From Chryseobacterium culicis (GTDB lineage: Bacteria > Bacteroidota > Bacteroidia > Flavobacteriales > Weeksellaceae): a DNA stretch of 64,000 nt. The stretch is from positions 2,698,665-2,762,664 of the forward strand of contig NZ_PCPP01000001.1 of assembly GCF_002979755.1 (NCBI RefSeq), written 5' to 3'. This document shows, in pieces, positions 45,774-55,547 of this stretch (within the stretch, counting starts at the first letter, position 1; every line of letters starts with the position of its first letter). The translations under genes and the position numbers were made by a program. The notes beneath the pieces are model-generated. The model ran no database searches. It saw only the letters and a list, made by a program, of their open reading frames with translations, and was not told where the DNA came from.

Positions 45774-46646
45774 TTAACGCATTTGTACCTCTCTCTTATA
45801 GATGTTATAAGGCTGCAGACCTTCTTTCTGTACAATCTTTTGGCCTAAATGGGTACATGAAAACCTGATAAATCCATTAGCAATATTAAAATTGCCTTCG
45901 TTAATAAGGAAATAAAGTACTCTTGTAAACGGATATTCCATGGTACGAAGCCCCTCGAAATCTGCTGTGTATGATTTTCCTTTCTCAACCACAGGAAGAA
46001 CTTTCACCATATCTCTCAACCTTTCTGAAGTTTTATCATAAGGACGGCTAAAAGTGTTAAGTCCAACAACGCCAATTTTGTTCGGATATTTTCCTAATTC
46101 CTCGATAATCTGTTGATTTCCCGGAATAATGGAAAATTTAAGGTCTTTTGGTTGTTTTTTAAGTTTTTCTGCAACAAAATTCAGATTACTTGAATTGGTT
46201 CCATCGAAGATAAATTCTTTTTTATCAGATACCAGCCCACTGTTGATTTCCTCCATGGAAATACTTTCTTTAGGAGAATCTTTAGGAACCACAAATACGA
46301 CTGCATCTGCAGCAAATTTGGAAGGAAGAAACTTCAAGTCTGTTCTTTCCTCATATGTTTTTATTTCTTCTGGGGTAAGATTTCTGGACATTACCACTGC
46401 TTTAGCACTTCCCTTAAGAAGATCAAGAAGTCCTAAATCTTCTTTCTTGGTTTCTACTTTGATGTGGGTGTCAGGATAGTTGATCATATAGCCCTCAGCT
46501 AATGCCTCTGTAACGCTTTGAAAAGATTCGTCAGTGAAAATTGTAAGATCACCTTTGTGATAGGAAGGAGCGTTTTTCTCCTTTTTGCAGCCTGCAAGCA
46601 TTATGCTTAAAGCAAAAACTACTGCAAGCTTAAAACTATTCTTCAT
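45774..46646 (-). CDS. PstS-like substrate-binding lipoprotein
   Basis: A 290-residue lipoprotein starting at 46646 (MKNSFKLAVVF), with lipobox LAGC. It has the PBP-like fold with DLTIFTDESFQSVTEALAEGY, IPGNQQIIEELGKYPNKIGVVGLN and a C-terminal RVLYFLIN...FIRF. This resembles the phosphate-binding PstS/PBP-like group, though no permease or ATPase genes are nearby. It overlaps the preceding small membrane protein gene by 11 bases. A role as a ligand sensor coupled to the Ton module is inference only. Confidence 0.8.
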   Translation of the reverse strand: MKNSFKLAVVFALSIMLAGCKKEKNAPSYHKGDLTIFTDESFQSVTEALAEGYMINYPDTHIKVETKKEDLGLLDLLKGSAKAVVMSRNLTPEEIKTYEERTDLKFLPSKFAADAVVFVVPKDSPKESISMEEINSGLVSDKKEFIFDGTNSSNLNFVAEKLKKQPKDLKFSIIPGNQQIIEELGKYPNKIGVVGLNTFSRPYDKTSERLRDMVKVLPVVEKGKSYTADFEGLRTMEYPFTRVLYFLINEGNFNIANGFIRFSCTHLGQKIVQKEGLQPYNIYKREVQMR

Positions 46647-46833
46647 TTCTCGATTTTTTAATTCTTGAGATCGCCCTGTAAATTCTGAAAATACCATAAA
46701 TAACCAGCAATACTCCTAATGGATAAGCAATAGCAGGTTCTAAATTAGTAAAGAAGAATTTGTAGACAATCACTACAATTCCTAAAACGATATAAAACAA
46801 TCCCGTAACCAGGGATAACCAATTGAACATCAT
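46636..46833 (-). CDS. Small two-helix membrane protein
   Basis: A 65-residue protein with two hydrophobic segments (about 8-28 and 35-53) and a basic end (RIYRAISRIKKSRNEE). It overlaps the PstS-like gene by 11 bases. I do not recognise the family by name, but proteins of this size are usual between tonB and the PstS-like gene in this group. Confidence 0.7.
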   Translation of the reverse strand: MMFNWLSLVTGLFYIVLGIVVIVYKFFFTNLEPAIAYPLGVLLVIYGIFRIYRAISRIKKSRNEE

Positions 46834-46857
46834 GTAACAAAAATACCAAAAAAAATA

Positions 46858-46884
46858 AAAAGAGAAGCATATGCTTCTCTTTTT
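46858..46884 (-). terminator. Terminator after the tonB-exb operon
   Basis: Palindromic stem AAAAGAGAAGCAT / ATGCTTCTCTTTT with flanking A and T on each side, between tonB and the small membrane protein gene. Confidence 0.85.
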
Positions 46885-46908
46885 ATTTATATTTTGAATA
46901 AATAAGTC

Positions 46909-47748
46909 TTATTCAAAGTTCATAGTAAATGGTACACTATAGTAAGATCTAACGCTCTCCCCGTTTCTCTTCGCAGGAGTCCATTTTTTAAGTTTCTTAA
47001 CTACACGCATAGCTTCACTGTTAAAGTCGCCATTTGGAGATTTCTCTTCAATAGTAACATTTGAAACAGTTCCGTCTTTTTCTACAACGAACTTAAGCTT
47101 AGTTTTAAGCGTCCCTTCACCTCCTTCCATTAGAGAAGTATCAAAGTTATCTCCTAAGAATTTTCTTAATGCTCCCATACCTCCAGGATATTCTGCAGAC
47201 TGGTCAACATCTTTATAGATCTCGTTAGGATTATTTGCTTTTACCTCTGCTGTACTAGCTTTAGTACCTGTAGATGGTGGCGGTGGCGGCGGCGTATAAG
47301 CTGGAGCCTTTACCCCCTCCTGATTGTTCAAACCAGTTGTAGTTTCCAACTGCTTAGAAATCGGTGGTGGTGGAGTTTCAATTTTCGGAGCTTTTACAGG
47401 CTCAGGAACTACGTTCTGAATCACCTCAATTTTCTCTTCTTCTTTTGGAGGAGGAGGAGGTGGTGGTTCTTCGTCTTTAGGCTGCTCGATAATTGGTTCT
47501 TCTTCGATAATATCTACAAGGTCTGCCTTTACTTCTTGCTTAGGCGGAGCTGTAAGATTTTTAATCGTAAGATAGATGAACGGAGACAAAGCTGCCAAAA
47601 GGAATAAAGCTGTTCCGATGATAAAAGACTTTGTTAAAAGTCTCGGATACTGATGTCTAATATCGTAGGCACCATATTCCTTGTTTCTATTTTCAAATAC
47701 GATCTCGTCTAAAGTAAGATTCTGACCGTATACATTTTCATCTGCCAT
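46909..47748 (-). CDS. Energy transducer TonB
   Basis: A 279-residue periplasm-spanning protein linking the proton motive force to outer-membrane receptors. One membrane helix (about 38-58) is followed by a proline-rich region (EEPPPPPPPKEEEK, PPPPPPSTG). The TonB C-terminal domain (about 190-279) ends with RVVKKLKKWTPAKRNGE and YYSVPFTMNF. It lies downstream of two ExbD genes and an ExbB gene in the same direction. Confidence 0.95.
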   Translation of the reverse strand: MADENVYGQNLTLDEIVFENRNKEYGAYDIRHQYPRLLTKSFIIGTALFLLAALSPFIYLTIKNLTAPPKQEVKADLVDIIEEEPIIEQPKDEEPPPPPPPKEEEKIEVIQNVVPEPVKAPKIETPPPPISKQLETTTGLNNQEGVKAPAYTPPPPPPSTGTKASTAEVKANNPNEIYKDVDQSAEYPGGMGALRKFLGDNFDTSLMEGGEGTLKTKLKFVVEKDGTVSNVTIEEKSPNGDFNSEAMRVVKKLKKWTPAKRNGESVRSYYSVPFTMNFE

Positions 47749-47776
47749 AGATTAGATATACAATTTTATGGTTAAA

Positions 47777-48343
47777 TTACTTTGTAGCAGCCGGTGCAGC
47801 AGCACCTCCTACTTTCTTCTCATAAATAGCTTTTTCCCAAGGCTTGATATCAGTAACCCCGTACTGCTCACTTTTGGTAATTGCCATTTCGTCAAGAATA
47901 TCAACAAAGTTCTTATATATAGCATCGTCAGTTGGCTTGATGATCACGGTAAATTTCGTTTGATCTGCAGCTCTAGATTTTGCCTGCTGAATTACTTTTC
48001 TAATTCCTTCTCTATCAAGAGTAGTTTCCATAAGAGTTTGGTCATTCAAGGATGTAGCATCCTGCTGGTGCCAAAAAACTCTATTGTTTTTTCCTAATAA
48101 AATAGAAATTGAGTTAGAAAGTTTAATTTCTGTTGGAGGTGGTTTTTGTTTTTCATCTTTCGGTTTAGCCGGAAGACCCAAATCCATAACGTTCGGTTTG
48201 CTGAACGTAGTTGTGAACATAAAGAAGGTAATCAATAGAAAACCCAAGTCCACCATCGGAGTCATATCGACTCTGGTGTTTTGCTTCTTGGAACGGACCT
48301 TGCCGCCCTTGCCGCCTTTTTCTTGTACTTGTACTTCTGCCAT
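47777..48343 (-). CDS. Biopolymer transporter ExbD, second copy
   Basis: A 188-residue ExbD-family protein with a single N-terminal helix holding the proton-pathway aspartate (VDMTPMVDLGFLLITFFMFTT, abbreviated to MTPMVDLGFLLITFF). A periplasmic domain follows and the end is Ala-rich (AAAPAATK). It lies 11 bases after the other exbD and is followed by tonB. It is probably in complex with ExbB and TonB. Confidence 0.93.
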   Translation of the reverse strand: MAEVQVQEKGGKGGKVRSKKQNTRVDMTPMVDLGFLLITFFMFTTTFSKPNVMDLGLPAKPKDEKQKPPPTEIKLSNSISILLGKNNRVFWHQQDATSLNDQTLMETTLDREGIRKVIQQAKSRAADQTKFTVIIKPTDDAIYKNFVDILDEMAITKSEQYGVTDIKPWEKAIYEKKVGGAAAPAATK

Positions 48344-48354
48344 TTCTATCGATA

Positions 48355-48963
48355 TTATTCGTTAGGTTTACCTTCTTGTGATGTAATCAACCAAAATTTA
48401 AGAAAATCAATATCTCTTAAACCTTCAAATAAGCTTTTCACTTTAGGGTATTGAGTTGTAACGTCACCTTTAATAGCTAACTTGTAGTCAGGGTTAACGC
48501 TCAAACTTTCTTTTACCCAATCAATTAATTGCTTATTTGTACTGTCCATAGGAATTCCTGATGGACTTCTATAATTTTTCTGCTCATCTGCAGGCATATC
48601 CAAGTACCCTTTAAGCTGGTTCATTGGAACTCCAATTGCCTGAACTTTCTGGAAAGCAGCTTTTTGGTTGTTGTCAAAAGTAATACCATACTTTTGTCCC
48701 ATTTTATCCAAAAGAGCAATTCTTTCTGATGCATTTTCTACTGGCTGGAAATAGAATTTTCCGTCCGGAGTAGCGTTGATAGTCATTAAACTAGCATCAG
48801 GAAGCAATTTTTCCGAAATTGAAGATGGCGGTTTGATCTGCTCCACGTCAGGTTTTTTAAACTGAGTGGTCAAGATAAAGAACGTAAGAAGTAGGAACGC
48901 AACGTCACACATTGCGGTCATGTCCGTTACGACTCCATGTCTTTTAGGTTTGACTCTCGCCAT
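48355..48963 (-). CDS. Biopolymer transporter ExbD, first copy
   Basis: A 202-residue ExbD paralog. Its helix, DMTAMCDVAFLLLTFFILTT, has the same conserved aspartate. The periplasmic region carries KAAFQKVQAIGVPMNQLKGY and is unlike that of the neighbouring copy. Two non-identical ExbD subunits with one ExbB are usual in Bacteroidota. It lies 61 bases after exbB. Confidence 0.93.
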   Translation of the reverse strand: MARVKPKRHGVVTDMTAMCDVAFLLLTFFILTTQFKKPDVEQIKPPSSISEKLLPDASLMTINATPDGKFYFQPVENASERIALLDKMGQKYGITFDNNQKAAFQKVQAIGVPMNQLKGYLDMPADEQKNYRSPSGIPMDSTNKQLIDWVKESLSVNPDYKLAIKGDVTTQYPKVKSLFEGLRDIDFLKFWLITSQEGKPNE

Positions 48964-49024
48964 TATTATAAAATATTTTTAATTAAACTTCTTTTAATTG
49001 CTAATGCAAATATCTTGCTAATTC

Positions 49025-49888
49025 TTAGTTGAATTCAGCGAAAGATTGTTGGATACTCATAGAGATCTCGTCGATCTTGTAAGTTAATCCATCAATTTTA
49101 GATGTAAAGAAGTTATAAAGGATAATAGCGATTGCTGAAGTACCAATACCTAATGCCGTGTTGATCAAGGCTTCAGAGATACCTGTAGATAGAGCAGCAG
49201 CATCCGGAGTACCACCTCCTGAACCTAATGCAAAGAACGCTTTGATCATCCCGATTACAGTACCAAGAAGTGCGATTAGCGTTGCAACAGTACCTAAAGT
49301 AGAAAGGATCATCATGTTTTTCTCAAGCATTGGCATCTCAAGAGTAGTAGCTTCTTCGATAGCTTTGTTAAGAGCTACCATTTTCTGCTCTTTATTTAAT
49401 GTAGTATCGTGAGAAAGTGCTTTGTAAGTAGTAAGACCTTCTTTTACTACGTTACCAACAGAACCTTGTTGTCTGTCACACTCTTCGATAGCTTCGTCAA
49501 TTTTGTTTTGGTTTAGTAAGCTTCTTACTTGAACAACGAAGTTGTCTAAGTTTCCTTTTCCAGCCGCTTTACCAAGAACGAAATATCTTTCAAAAGAGAA
49601 AACGATTACAGTAATCATGAAAGTAATCAAGATTGGTACGATAACCCCTCCTTTGTAGATAATACCTAAAAACGATTCTGGGTGAATGTCTTTTCCTTCA
49701 ACACTTGAAAAAGCTACAGAACCACTTCCTAGTTTATCTGCATCTTTAAAGTTTCCTGGGCTACCAAGAACGAATAAATAAATACATACTCCTATAGCAA
49801 ATAGAATAGGAATAATAACAGCTGGATTTAAACCTCCTGCCTTTCTAGCAACTACTTGCTCATCATTTTTTGAAACATTCATTTCCAT
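49025..49888 (-). CDS. MotA/TolQ/ExbB proton channel protein
   Basis: A 287-residue inner-membrane protein with three helices (about 21-41, 81-101, 200-275). It has the ExbB pattern ATLIALLGTVIGMIKAFFALG and ALINTALGIGTSAIAIILYN. It forms the proton-driven motor with ExbD and TonB. The first gene of the module, preceded by a -7 box (49939-49946). Start 49888 (MEMNVSKN); an alternative ATG is at 49882. Confidence 0.94.
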   Translation of the reverse strand: MEMNVSKNDEQVVARKAGGLNPAVIIPILFAIGVCIYLFVLGSPGNFKDADKLGSGSVAFSSVEGKDIHPESFLGIIYKGGVIVPILITFMITVIVFSFERYFVLGKAAGKGNLDNFVVQVRSLLNQNKIDEAIEECDRQQGSVGNVVKEGLTTYKALSHDTTLNKEQKMVALNKAIEEATTLEMPMLEKNMMILSTLGTVATLIALLGTVIGMIKAFFALGSGGGTPDAAALSTGISEALINTALGIGTSAIAIILYNFFTSKIDGLTYKIDEISMSIQQSFAEFN

Positions 49889-49938
49889 ATTTAACTAAAT
49901 TATATTGTTTTAAAATTTTACAGGGTGTAAATTAAAGG

Positions 49939-49946
49939 CAAAATTA
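49939..49946 (-). promoter_or_regulatory. -7 box of the exb-tonB operon
   Basis: TAATTTTG followed by CC on the minus strand, 51 bases before the exbB ATG. Confidence 0.55.
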
Positions 49947-50128
49947 ATTAAAATGCAAGAGTCTTAATTAAACATTTTGCTTTTTTTTGATAAAGAAAAT
50001 TTAATACGATTTCGAAATAGTAATTATTTTAAATTATTTTATTTATTTTTTCCAAATTTAACATTTGAATTAAAAAATCAAAAAAATAAGACACCCATTT
50101 TTTTTAATTTCCCAATGTTAATTTTTTT

Positions 50129-52942
50129 TTAAATTACGATATTCACAATACGGTGAGGGACTACAATGATTTTTTTAGGGGTTTTACCCTCCAAAATCTG
50201 TTGCATTTTCTCGTTCGAAATCACCAAATCTTCCACTTCCTTAGCAGATAATTGAGCTGAAAGTGAAATTTTGAACTTCATTTTACCATTTACGCTTACC
50301 GGATACTCAATTTCGTCTTCAACCAGATAATCTTCATTTAATGCCGGGAATCTTTCAAATTCTATCGATGTATCGTGTCCTAATAAACTCCATAGTTCTT
50401 CACAGATGTGAGGAGCATACGGAGAAATGATAACGGCCAGTGGTTCTAAAATATTGCGCTTGTTGCATTTTATTTTCTGAAGCTCGTTCACCGCAATCAT
50501 AAATGAAGATACAGAGGTATTGAAAGAGAAATTTTCAATATCATATACAACCTTCTTTATTAAGGTATGTAAAACTTTGTATTCTGCTTTTGAAGGTTCT
50601 TCGTCTGAAACTTCAAATACTTCACCGTTGAAATACAGGTTCCAGAATTTTTTAAGGAAACCATACACTCCGCTTAGCCCTTGTGTATTCCAAGGCTTGG
50701 ATTGCTCCAATGGTCCTAAGAACATTTCATATAATCTTAACCCATCCGCTCCGTACTCTTCACAGATGTCATCAGGATTTACTACGTTATATTTTGACTT
50801 GGACATTTTTTCTACTTCACGGTCTGTGATGTATTTTCCATCTTCAAGAATAAATTCTGCATGAGCATAATCCGGTCTCCATGCTTTGAAAGCTTCAGTA
50901 TCCAATTCGTCTGAGGTACCTTTTAATAAGGATACGTCTACGTGAATCTGCTGAGTCTGGTAATCTTTAGCTAAATTTTTAGATACATATTGATTAGTTC
51001 CATCAATTCTGTATACAAATGCACTCATTCCTAAGATCATCCCCTGGTTGATCAATTTCTGGAATGGCTCATCATGATTGATATATCCTCTGTCTTTTAA
51101 GAACATGTTCCAGAAACGGGAATATAACAAATGTCCGGTTGCGTGTTCGCTTCCTCCTATATATAGGTCTACCTGTCCCCAATAGTCTGAAAGATTCTTT
51201 GCACAGAATTCTCCGTCATTTTGCGGATCCATATATCTCAGGAAATACCATGAGCTTCCTGCCCAACCTGGCATGGTAGATAATTCTAACGGGAAAATTG
51301 TTTTATCATCCACCAGTTCTGTAGCGACTACCTTCTGGTTAGCTTCATCCCATGCAAATTCTTTAGCATTTCCTAATGGCGGATCTCCGTCTTCTGTAGG
51401 TAAATATTTTTCAACTTCAGGAAGTTCCAATGGTAAAGCAGAAGTCGGCAACGTGTAAGGCATCCCATCCTTATAATATATAGGAACAGGTTCTCCCCAA
51501 TAACGTTGTCTTGAGAAAATAGCATCACGCTGTCTGTAATTTGTAGTTCCATGACCGATTCCTTTCGTTTCGATCTCTGAAATTATTTTTGACTTTGCCT
51601 CATTATAATTCAATCCGTTTAAGAAATCAGAGTTTACACAAACGGAGTCTTTGGAATCAAAAGATTTTTCCTGAACGTCTTCTTCAGTTTCTACAACTTT
51701 TTTGATTTCAAGGTTGAATTTCTTTGCAAATCTATGATCACGTTCGTCATGTGCAGGAACTGCCATCACAGCACCTGTTCCATATCCCATCAATACATAG
51801 TCTGAAATATAGATCGGCATTTTTTCGTTGCTGAACGGGTTGATTGCATAACTTCCTGTGAAAGCACCGCTCACGTTTTTCACGTCAGACATTCTGTCTC
51901 TCTCTGTTTTTTTGGAAGTTTCTTCAATATAAGTATCTACTTCTACTTTTTGAGCATCCGTAGTAATGGTTTCTACCAAAGGATTTTCCGGAGCCAATAC
52001 CATGAAAGTAGCTCCAAAGATGGTATCAGGTCTTGTTGTAAACACTTCAACAATTTCGTCATAACCTTCTACCTGAAACTGAACCTGTGCTCCCTGAGAT
52101 TTCCCAATCCAGTATTCCTGGGAATCTTTCAACGGCTGCGGCCAGTCTAATGTACTTAATCCTTGTAATAATCTTTCAGAGTATGCAGAGATTCTCATGC
52201 TCCACTGCATCATTTTCTTTTGGAAAACAGGGAATCCTCCTCTTTCAGATTTACCGTCTTTCACTTCATCATTGGCCAATACTGTTCCTAATGCAGGACA
52301 CCAGTTTACAGTGGTTTCAGCTCTGTAAGCAAGACGATAGTTTAACAGGATATCTTCTTTATCAAGATCAGAAGCAATTTTCCATTCTTCTGCTGTGAAG
52401 TTTAATTCGTCATTCTGATTAGCATGTAATCCTTCTGTTCCTTTTTCTTCAAAATGCTTAATCAAAGAATCAATAGCTTCTGCCTTATCTGTATTTTTAT
52501 TATACCATGAGTGATACAACTGGATAAAAATCCATTGTGTCCATTTATAATAAGAAGCATCTGAAGTTCTTACTTCTCTGCTCCAGTCGAATGAGAAACC
52601 GATTTTTCTCAGCTGCTCTTCGTATCTGTTGATATTCTGTTCTGTAGTAATAGCCGGATGCTGTCCTGTCTGAATAGCATACTGTTCAGCAGGAAGTCCA
52701 AAGCTGTCATATCCTACCGGGTGAAGAACATTAAATCCCTGATGTCTTTTATATCTCGCATAGATATCCGAGGCAATATATCCCAGCGGGTGACCTACGT
52801 GAAGTCCTGCTCCGGATGGATACGGAAACATATCGAGTACATAAAACTTGGGTTTATCTGTATTATTAGAGGTTTTATAGGTTTGATTTTCCTCCCAGTA
52901 TTTCTGCCACTTTTTTTCTATCTGCTGATGATCGTAAAACAC
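50129..52942 (-). CDS. leuS: Leucine--tRNA ligase
   Basis: Class I synthetase charging tRNA-Leu, 937 residues. The start codon is GTG at 52942; MFYDHQQIEKKWQKYW is the expected N-terminus, so this start is accepted. Motifs: HVGH (in GAGLHVGHPLGY) and KMSKS (in EVEKMSKSKYN). An editing domain (about 240-440, with TTRPDTIFGATF) corrects mischarged norvaline and isoleucine. The -7 box is at 52997-53004. No unusual insertions were noticed. Confidence 0.96.
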   Translation of the reverse strand: MFYDHQQIEKKWQKYWEENQTYKTSNNTDKPKFYVLDMFPYPSGAGLHVGHPLGYIASDIYARYKRHQGFNVLHPVGYDSFGLPAEQYAIQTGQHPAITTEQNINRYEEQLRKIGFSFDWSREVRTSDASYYKWTQWIFIQLYHSWYNKNTDKAEAIDSLIKHFEEKGTEGLHANQNDELNFTAEEWKIASDLDKEDILLNYRLAYRAETTVNWCPALGTVLANDEVKDGKSERGGFPVFQKKMMQWSMRISAYSERLLQGLSTLDWPQPLKDSQEYWIGKSQGAQVQFQVEGYDEIVEVFTTRPDTIFGATFMVLAPENPLVETITTDAQKVEVDTYIEETSKKTERDRMSDVKNVSGAFTGSYAINPFSNEKMPIYISDYVLMGYGTGAVMAVPAHDERDHRFAKKFNLEIKKVVETEEDVQEKSFDSKDSVCVNSDFLNGLNYNEAKSKIISEIETKGIGHGTTNYRQRDAIFSRQRYWGEPVPIYYKDGMPYTLPTSALPLELPEVEKYLPTEDGDPPLGNAKEFAWDEANQKVVATELVDDKTIFPLELSTMPGWAGSSWYFLRYMDPQNDGEFCAKNLSDYWGQVDLYIGGSEHATGHLLYSRFWNMFLKDRGYINHDEPFQKLINQGMILGMSAFVYRIDGTNQYVSKNLAKDYQTQQIHVDVSLLKGTSDELDTEAFKAWRPDYAHAEFILEDGKYITDREVEKMSKSKYNVVNPDDICEEYGADGLRLYEMFLGPLEQSKPWNTQGLSGVYGFLKKFWNLYFNGEVFEVSDEEPSKAEYKVLHTLIKKVVYDIENFSFNTSVSSFMIAVNELQKIKCNKRNILEPLAVIISPYAPHICEELWSLLGHDTSIEFERFPALNEDYLVEDEIEYPVSVNGKMKFKISLSAQLSAKEVEDLVISNEKMQQILEGKTPKKIIVVPHRIVNIVI

Positions 52943-52996
52943 TTTATATATATGTTATATGTTAGACTGAATTATTTTTCTTTTTAACAAGATTCA

Positions 52997-53004
52997 CAAA
53001 ATTA
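52997..53004 (-). promoter_or_regulatory. -7 box of the leuS promoter
   Basis: TAATTTTG on the minus strand, 54 bases before the GTG start. Confidence 0.55.
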
Positions 53005-53067
53005 ATGATTTTAAAGTAAATAGAAATTGAATTTATGATGAATTACCATTTACCCTCAACAAAAAAA

Positions 53068-53087
53068 TCTCATCCGGGGATGAGATC
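53068..53087 (-). terminator. Terminator after the lipocalin-like gene
   Basis: Stem ATCTCATC / GATGAGAT with an A run on the left (U tract for the minus strand), 26 bases past the stop. Confidence 0.85.
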
Positions 53088-53112
53088 TATTTTTATGTCC
53101 TGAAGTATATTA

Positions 53113-53589
53113 TTATTGAGGAACTCTTTTAAATGTATAAGTTCTTGTTTGAAATATAGTAGGATCCTGAGTCTCTTCTCTTACCGCAAGATTGAGCGTA
53201 TTGGCATCCAAAGTAATAACCTTTGCATTTTGCGGTTCTACTATTCCCTGAATTTTCATCTGAACGTCTTTTCCTTCCTTGTTATAGGTATAATTAAATT
53301 TTATATCTGAAAGAATAGCACACTGACCAGGTGTAGCAGTATCTCCCCAGTTCGTTTTCCCTCCTTTGGAATCAGGGCTGAACCACCATCTTGTCTGTTT
53401 CTGACAGTCAGTATAAGTAATCGTGTTAGAAACCGGGTCTTCACCAACTTCTACAGTGGTAACTACTTCTTTTAACGGTTGCCATGTCCCAACAAGAGGA
53501 GCTTCCAGAACAGTATCATTGTCATCACTACAGCCAGTAGCTGCAACAAACAAAGACAAACCTGCAAATAGTAATGCTAATTTCTTCAT
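53113..53589 (-). CDS. Lipocalin-like lipoprotein
   Basis: A 158-residue lipoprotein with lipobox ATGC and acidic SDDND after it. The sequence LVGTWQPLKEV opens a lipocalin-like beta barrel; LNLAVREETQD and TRTYTFKRV close it. Two cysteines (TDCQKQ and GQCAILS) could form a disulfide. Small lipocalin-like proteins are common in this group; the ligand is unknown. Confidence 0.75.
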   Translation of the reverse strand: MKKLALLFAGLSLFVAATGCSDDNDTVLEAPLVGTWQPLKEVVTTVEVGEDPVSNTITYTDCQKQTRWWFSPDSKGGKTNWGDTATPGQCAILSDIKFNYTYNKEGKDVQMKIQGIVEPQNAKVITLDANTLNLAVREETQDPTIFQTRTYTFKRVPQ

Positions 53590-53763
53590 AGATCAATTTT
53601 TTCAAGCGCTAAAATTATAATTTTTTTGATTTATATTACTATTTTTTATGAAAAATTATTTCATTGACATTTATTTATATATATTTTAAAACAGCCAGAC
53701 CTCATTTCCCCTCTATTTAACAAATAATGAATACATGAGCACCATTCATTTTATTAAAAAAGT

Positions 53764-53771
53764 TATTTTTG
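53764..53771 (+). promoter_or_regulatory. -7 box of the acyltransferase operon
   Basis: TATTTTTG followed by C ends 17 bases before the ATG at 53789. It lies inside the longer frame from 53735, which argues against that longer start. Confidence 0.6.
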
Positions 53772-53788
53772 CAAGAAAGAAAATACAA

Positions 53789-54766
53789 ATGCAGGATATT
53801 ACGAAAAACAATTTTGATTTTATACGCGTTCTCCTTGCCTTTATTGTCTTCCTCGGACATCTTGGCACCCTCAGTAATTCTCCTGATCTTAAAATTTTTG
53901 AGTACAGCCCTATAGAAATTGCCGTTTTCGGCTTCTTTGCAGTCAGCGGATTTCTTATAGCAAGGAGTTATGAAAGGTCTTCAAGCCTGAAAAGTTATTT
54001 AAAAAAGAGAATCAAAAGAATTGTTCCCGCTTACTTATTGGTTATTTTTTTATGTGCTATTTTATTAAGTTTGGTAAGTACTTATTCTTTCACTGAATAT
54101 TTTAGCAATACACAAGTTTACAAATACCTTTTCTGGAATTCATTATTTTTAAATTTCAAAGCACCCTGGCTTCCCGGAGTTTTTGGAAATCAAGCTGTAA
54201 ATGGCGCTCTTTGGACACTGAAAATAGAGATGTGCTACTATTTTGCTGTCCCTTTGTTGTTTTTACTTTTTGGAAAGAATAATAAATACAGAAATATAAG
54301 TTTAGTTATTTTATACTTTTTGTCCCTTGTTTATTTAAATTATTTTGAGTCATTAAATAAAATTTCACTTGCCAAGCAGCTTCCCGGAACATTATCTTAT
54401 TTTATCCCAGGAATGCTGATTTACTTTAATTTCGATCAATTTATCAAACATAAAAATCTCATTTTTATCATCGCTCTTGCTACCGTTTGGATTGATTTAT
54501 ATTTAAAAATTCAGCTTTTTTCTCCAATGATGATTGGTGCTATCGTTATGTATATTGCCTATTCATTCAAATTCTTAAATAATTTCGGAAAATATGGTGA
54601 TTTCACCTACGGAATTTACATTTTCCACTTCCCAATTATCAGAACTTTCCAGACCTTAGGATTGTTTGAGGATTACAATCCGTTTGTAATGGCTCTGGTA
54701 TGCATGTTGGTAGTTATTGCTGTAGGGGTAAGCTCGTGGCACCTTTATGAAAAAAGATTTTTATAA
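53789..54766 (+). CDS. Acyltransferase 3 family membrane protein (OafA/YrhL-like)
   Basis: Multi-pass membrane acyltransferase, probably acetylating surface glycans. The 325-residue protein has about ten helices. It has the family motifs DFIRVLLAFIVFLGHLGTL (catalytic H) and FAVSGFLIARSYERSSSLKSYLKKRIKRI, the arginine-rich loop (short form KRIKRIVPAYLLV). I start at 53789, since the -7 box would otherwise sit inside the coding region. It is the first of three plus-strand genes, followed by a GT2 gene. Confidence 0.88.
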   Translation: MQDITKNNFDFIRVLLAFIVFLGHLGTLSNSPDLKIFEYSPIEIAVFGFFAVSGFLIARSYERSSSLKSYLKKRIKRIVPAYLLVIFLCAILLSLVSTYSFTEYFSNTQVYKYLFWNSLFLNFKAPWLPGVFGNQAVNGALWTLKIEMCYYFAVPLLFLLFGKNNKYRNISLVILYFLSLVYLNYFESLNKISLAKQLPGTLSYFIPGMLIYFNFDQFIKHKNLIFIIALATVWIDLYLKIQLFSPMMIGAIVMYIAYSFKFLNNFGKYGDFTYGIYIFHFPIIRTFQTLGLFEDYNPFVMALVCMLVVIAVGVSSWHLYEKRFL

Positions 54767-54788
54767 TTTTACAATTCAAAAAGCATAA

Positions 54789-55547
54789 ATGAAAGATCTT
54801 GTCTCCATTATCACTCCCTGTTATAATTCTGCAGAATTTATTGAGGAAACCATACAGTCTGTTCTTAACCAAACCTATGAAAACTGGGAATGGCTGATCA
54901 CTGATGACCTTTCTAAAGATAATACGGTTGAGATCATCAGAAAATATAATGATCCTAGAATAAAACTGCAAGTATTGGAGCAAAATGGAGGAGCAGGAAA
55001 TGCCCGAAATAAAAGTCTTGAAAGAGCTGATGGAAGATATATTGCGTTTCTCGATTCCGATGATTTGTGGTATCCCGAATACCTGGAAAGCATGATTACG
55101 TTTCTTCAGCAAAATAATGCAGAACTGGCGTATTGCAACTACTCAAGATGTGATGAATATACAATGGAACCGATTTTAAAAGATTTCGAAGCCGACAAAA
55201 TTGTTACTTTTTCGAATTTACTTAAAACCTGCAGACTGGCTCCGGTTTCCACCATTTACGATACCAAAAGAGTCGGGAAATTTTTCTTTCCGGTAAAAAG
55301 TAAGCGTGAAGATCATGTCATGTGGCTGAATTTGTTGAAAGTAATTCCTAAAGGTTATCCGGTAAAAAAGACAATGGCCAAATACAGAATGCGTGAAAAC
55401 AGTGTTTCCAGAAATAAAAAAAACATCATCAAAGATCAATATCTTGTCTATAAAGATTTCATGGGATTCTCAACAGTAAAATCATTGTATTATACGGCTA
55501 ACTGGGCGTTAAACGGATTCCTGAAGTATTCTAAAATTTTCAATTAA
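54789..55547 (+). CDS. Family 2 glycosyltransferase
   Basis: A 252-residue GT-A fold enzyme with N-terminal VSIITPCYNSAEFIEETIQS, DDLSKDNT and the metal-binding DSDD (in IAFLDSDDLWYPEY). It belongs to the WaaV/WcaA-like group acting on surface polysaccharides; donor and acceptor are unknown. It starts 22 bases after the acyltransferase and its stop codon overlaps the next start (TAATG). Confidence 0.92.
   Translation: MKDLVSIITPCYNSAEFIEETIQSVLNQTYENWEWLITDDLSKDNTVEIIRKYNDPRIKLQVLEQNGGAGNARNKSLERADGRYIAFLDSDDLWYPEYLESMITFLQQNNAELAYCNYSRCDEYTMEPILKDFEADKIVTFSNLLKTCRLAPVSTIYDTKRVGKFFFPVKSKREDHVMWLNLLKVIPKGYPVKKTMAKYRMRENSVSRNKKNIIKDQYLVYKDFMGFSTVKSLYYTANWALNGFLKYSKIFN

Noticed and set aside
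45774..46646. Phosphate ABC importer operon
   Set aside because: Only the binding protein is present; no pstC, pstA or pstB genes are nearby, so it is described only as PstS-like.
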